Shown here: positions 63,482 through 64,000 of the stretch, piece by piece
How the letters are laid out: each line of letters begins with the position of its first letter
How positions within the stretch are numbered: the stretch's first letter is position 1
Source: a virus
Reading direction: 5' to 3' (one strand)
IMG/VR virus record: IMGVR_UViG_3300037840_000333
Coordinates: 1-64,000 of that record
Length of the DNA: 64,000 bases
The notes under the pieces: generated by a model
Databases searched by the model: none
What the model saw: the letters and a program-made list of their open reading frames with translations, nothing else
What the model was told of the DNA's origin: nothing
Translations under genes and position numbers: made by a program

Positions 63482-64000
63482 TCAGACCAGCTCGACGCCC
63501 ATAAGGCAGTTGACGTAGGCCGAGCCAATCGTCAGCGTGCCGGCCGCGCTCTGCTGGACCTCGACGGTGGCGACGTAGGTGCCGGGCGCCAGGGATGCCA
63601 CGCCCTCGGGGTGCATCGGCTGGCCGTCGCCCGCCACCGCGGCGATCTTCTTGTAGACCGACACGCCGACGGGGGTGCCGTTCAGCACTACCTCCGCCGT
63701 CACCGAGGTTCCGGCCGTGGCGTTCGACGTGTCGATGTAGGAGATGTGTGCCCAGCACTTGACTCGCCGGGTCGGGCCCGGGGGGACGACGAACTGGCAC
63801 GTCAGGGTGGGCATCGGGACGGCGTTCGTGCCGGTCGTCGTCTGCGCCGAGCCGAGGACGCGGTAGCCGATGAGCCCTGGCCTCGGGGTCGTCGGGAAGA
63901 TGATGTTGCCGAGCCCGTCGCTCACCGTGTTCAGCGTCACCTGGGCCACGGCGCCGCCGGTCGCCACGTTGCCGCTGCCGACGAGGACGGTGACGCCGGT
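63482..64000 (-). CDS. Beta-rich virion protein, 5' end outside the window
   Basis: The frame stays open to the window edge, so at least 172 residues and an upstream start are expected. The visible part has beta-strand pattern (QFVVPPGPTRRVKCWAHISY and GTSVTAEVVLNGTPVGVS) like phage fibre or decoration domains. It overlaps nothing, with the methyltransferase start 5 bp downstream. Confidence 0.6.
   Translation of the reverse strand, partial: TGVTVLVGSGNVATGGAVAQVTLNTVSDGLGNIIFPTTPRPGLIGYRVLGSAQTTTGTNAVPMPTLTCQFVVPPGPTRRVKCWAHISYIDTSNATAGTSVTAEVVLNGTPVGVSVYKKIAAVAGDGQPMHPEGVASLAPGTYVATVEVQQSAAGTLTIGSAYVNCLMGVELV

Noticed and set aside
1-64000. CRISPR arrays, tRNA genes, integrase, attachment site, insertion sequences
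   Set aside because: None was seen on reading the intergenic regions of both strands. tRNAs could be missed by eye, so a tRNA scan would settle that point.

Overview
This window is a stretch of the genome of a tailed double-stranded DNA phage (or prophage) of a high-GC actinobacterium. The evidence is the strongly G+C-rich sequence, frequent GTG starts, ATGA/GTGA/TGATG stop-start overlaps between most neighbouring genes, a full set of head and tail genes with a long-tailed, non-contractile (siphovirus) architecture, an LAXTG-type sortase signal, and several apparently leaderless promoters. About 100 genes were placed. All but one, an HNH endonuclease at 39.5-40.1 kb, lie on the minus strand, so the window is transcribed from right to left. 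No host housekeeping gene, integrase, tRNA, rRNA or CRISPR array was seen. No large terminase is in the window; a terminase-small-subunit-like gene sits near the left end.

Reading in the direction of transcription, 64.0-59.9 kb holds tail-fibre or surface-binding proteins, including a repeat protein with about thirteen DTGSGxD-type repeats, and a small methyltransferase. 59.9-58.4 kb holds a lysis group: a two-helix membrane protein, a GH25 lysozyme and a DUF1360-type membrane protein. 58.4-49.5 kb holds head genes: a 1202-residue portal/MuF fusion, a capsid maturation protease, a zinc-ribbon protein, and a major capsid protein with an N-terminal scaffold region. 49.4-44.0 kb holds a virion protein, a tail-tube-like protein and the head-tail connection genes. 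44.0-41.0 kb is an operon of small non-structural genes driven by repeated promoters. 39.4-28.4 kb holds the frameshifted tail chaperone pair, a 1682-residue tape measure protein and minor tail proteins. 28.4-25.2 kb holds membrane and coiled-coil proteins, a cysteine-peptidase-like protein and a holin-like protein, which may be a second lysis or DNA-entry group.

25.0-18.6 kb is a replication and recombination block: Gam-like end protector, Rad52/Sak-like annealing protein with a SAP tail, winged-helix replication initiator, loader-like protein, many small zinc-ribbon genes, HNH and VRR-NUC nucleases. 18.1-13.3 kb is the most interesting part. Two tandem ParB-like proteins, a TET/JBP-like 2-oxoglutarate dioxygenase, a protein resembling the helical domain of phage 5-hydroxymethyluracil DNA kinases, a PLP-dependent enzyme and a P-loop kinase are tightly linked in one operon. 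Together they suggest a post-replicative DNA base hypermodification pathway in which a base is oxidised in the DNA, phosphorylated, and then decorated. 13.2-7.2 kb carries small accessory genes and a UvrD-like helicase. 7.2-4.2 kb is a group aimed at the cell envelope: an LAYTG sortase substrate, a secreted SGNH hydrolase, a secreted cysteine-containing protein and a small membrane protein. The left end has HTH regulators and the terminase-small-like gene.

A recurring regulatory feature ties the non-structural genes together. An almost invariant 20-bp element followed by exactly 11 bp and a TAGRRT -10 hexamer occurs five times (9.47, 13.22, 42.34, 43.67 and 43.99 kb). At two of these sites the start codon lies 6-7 bp from the -10 box, as expected for leaderless mRNA.
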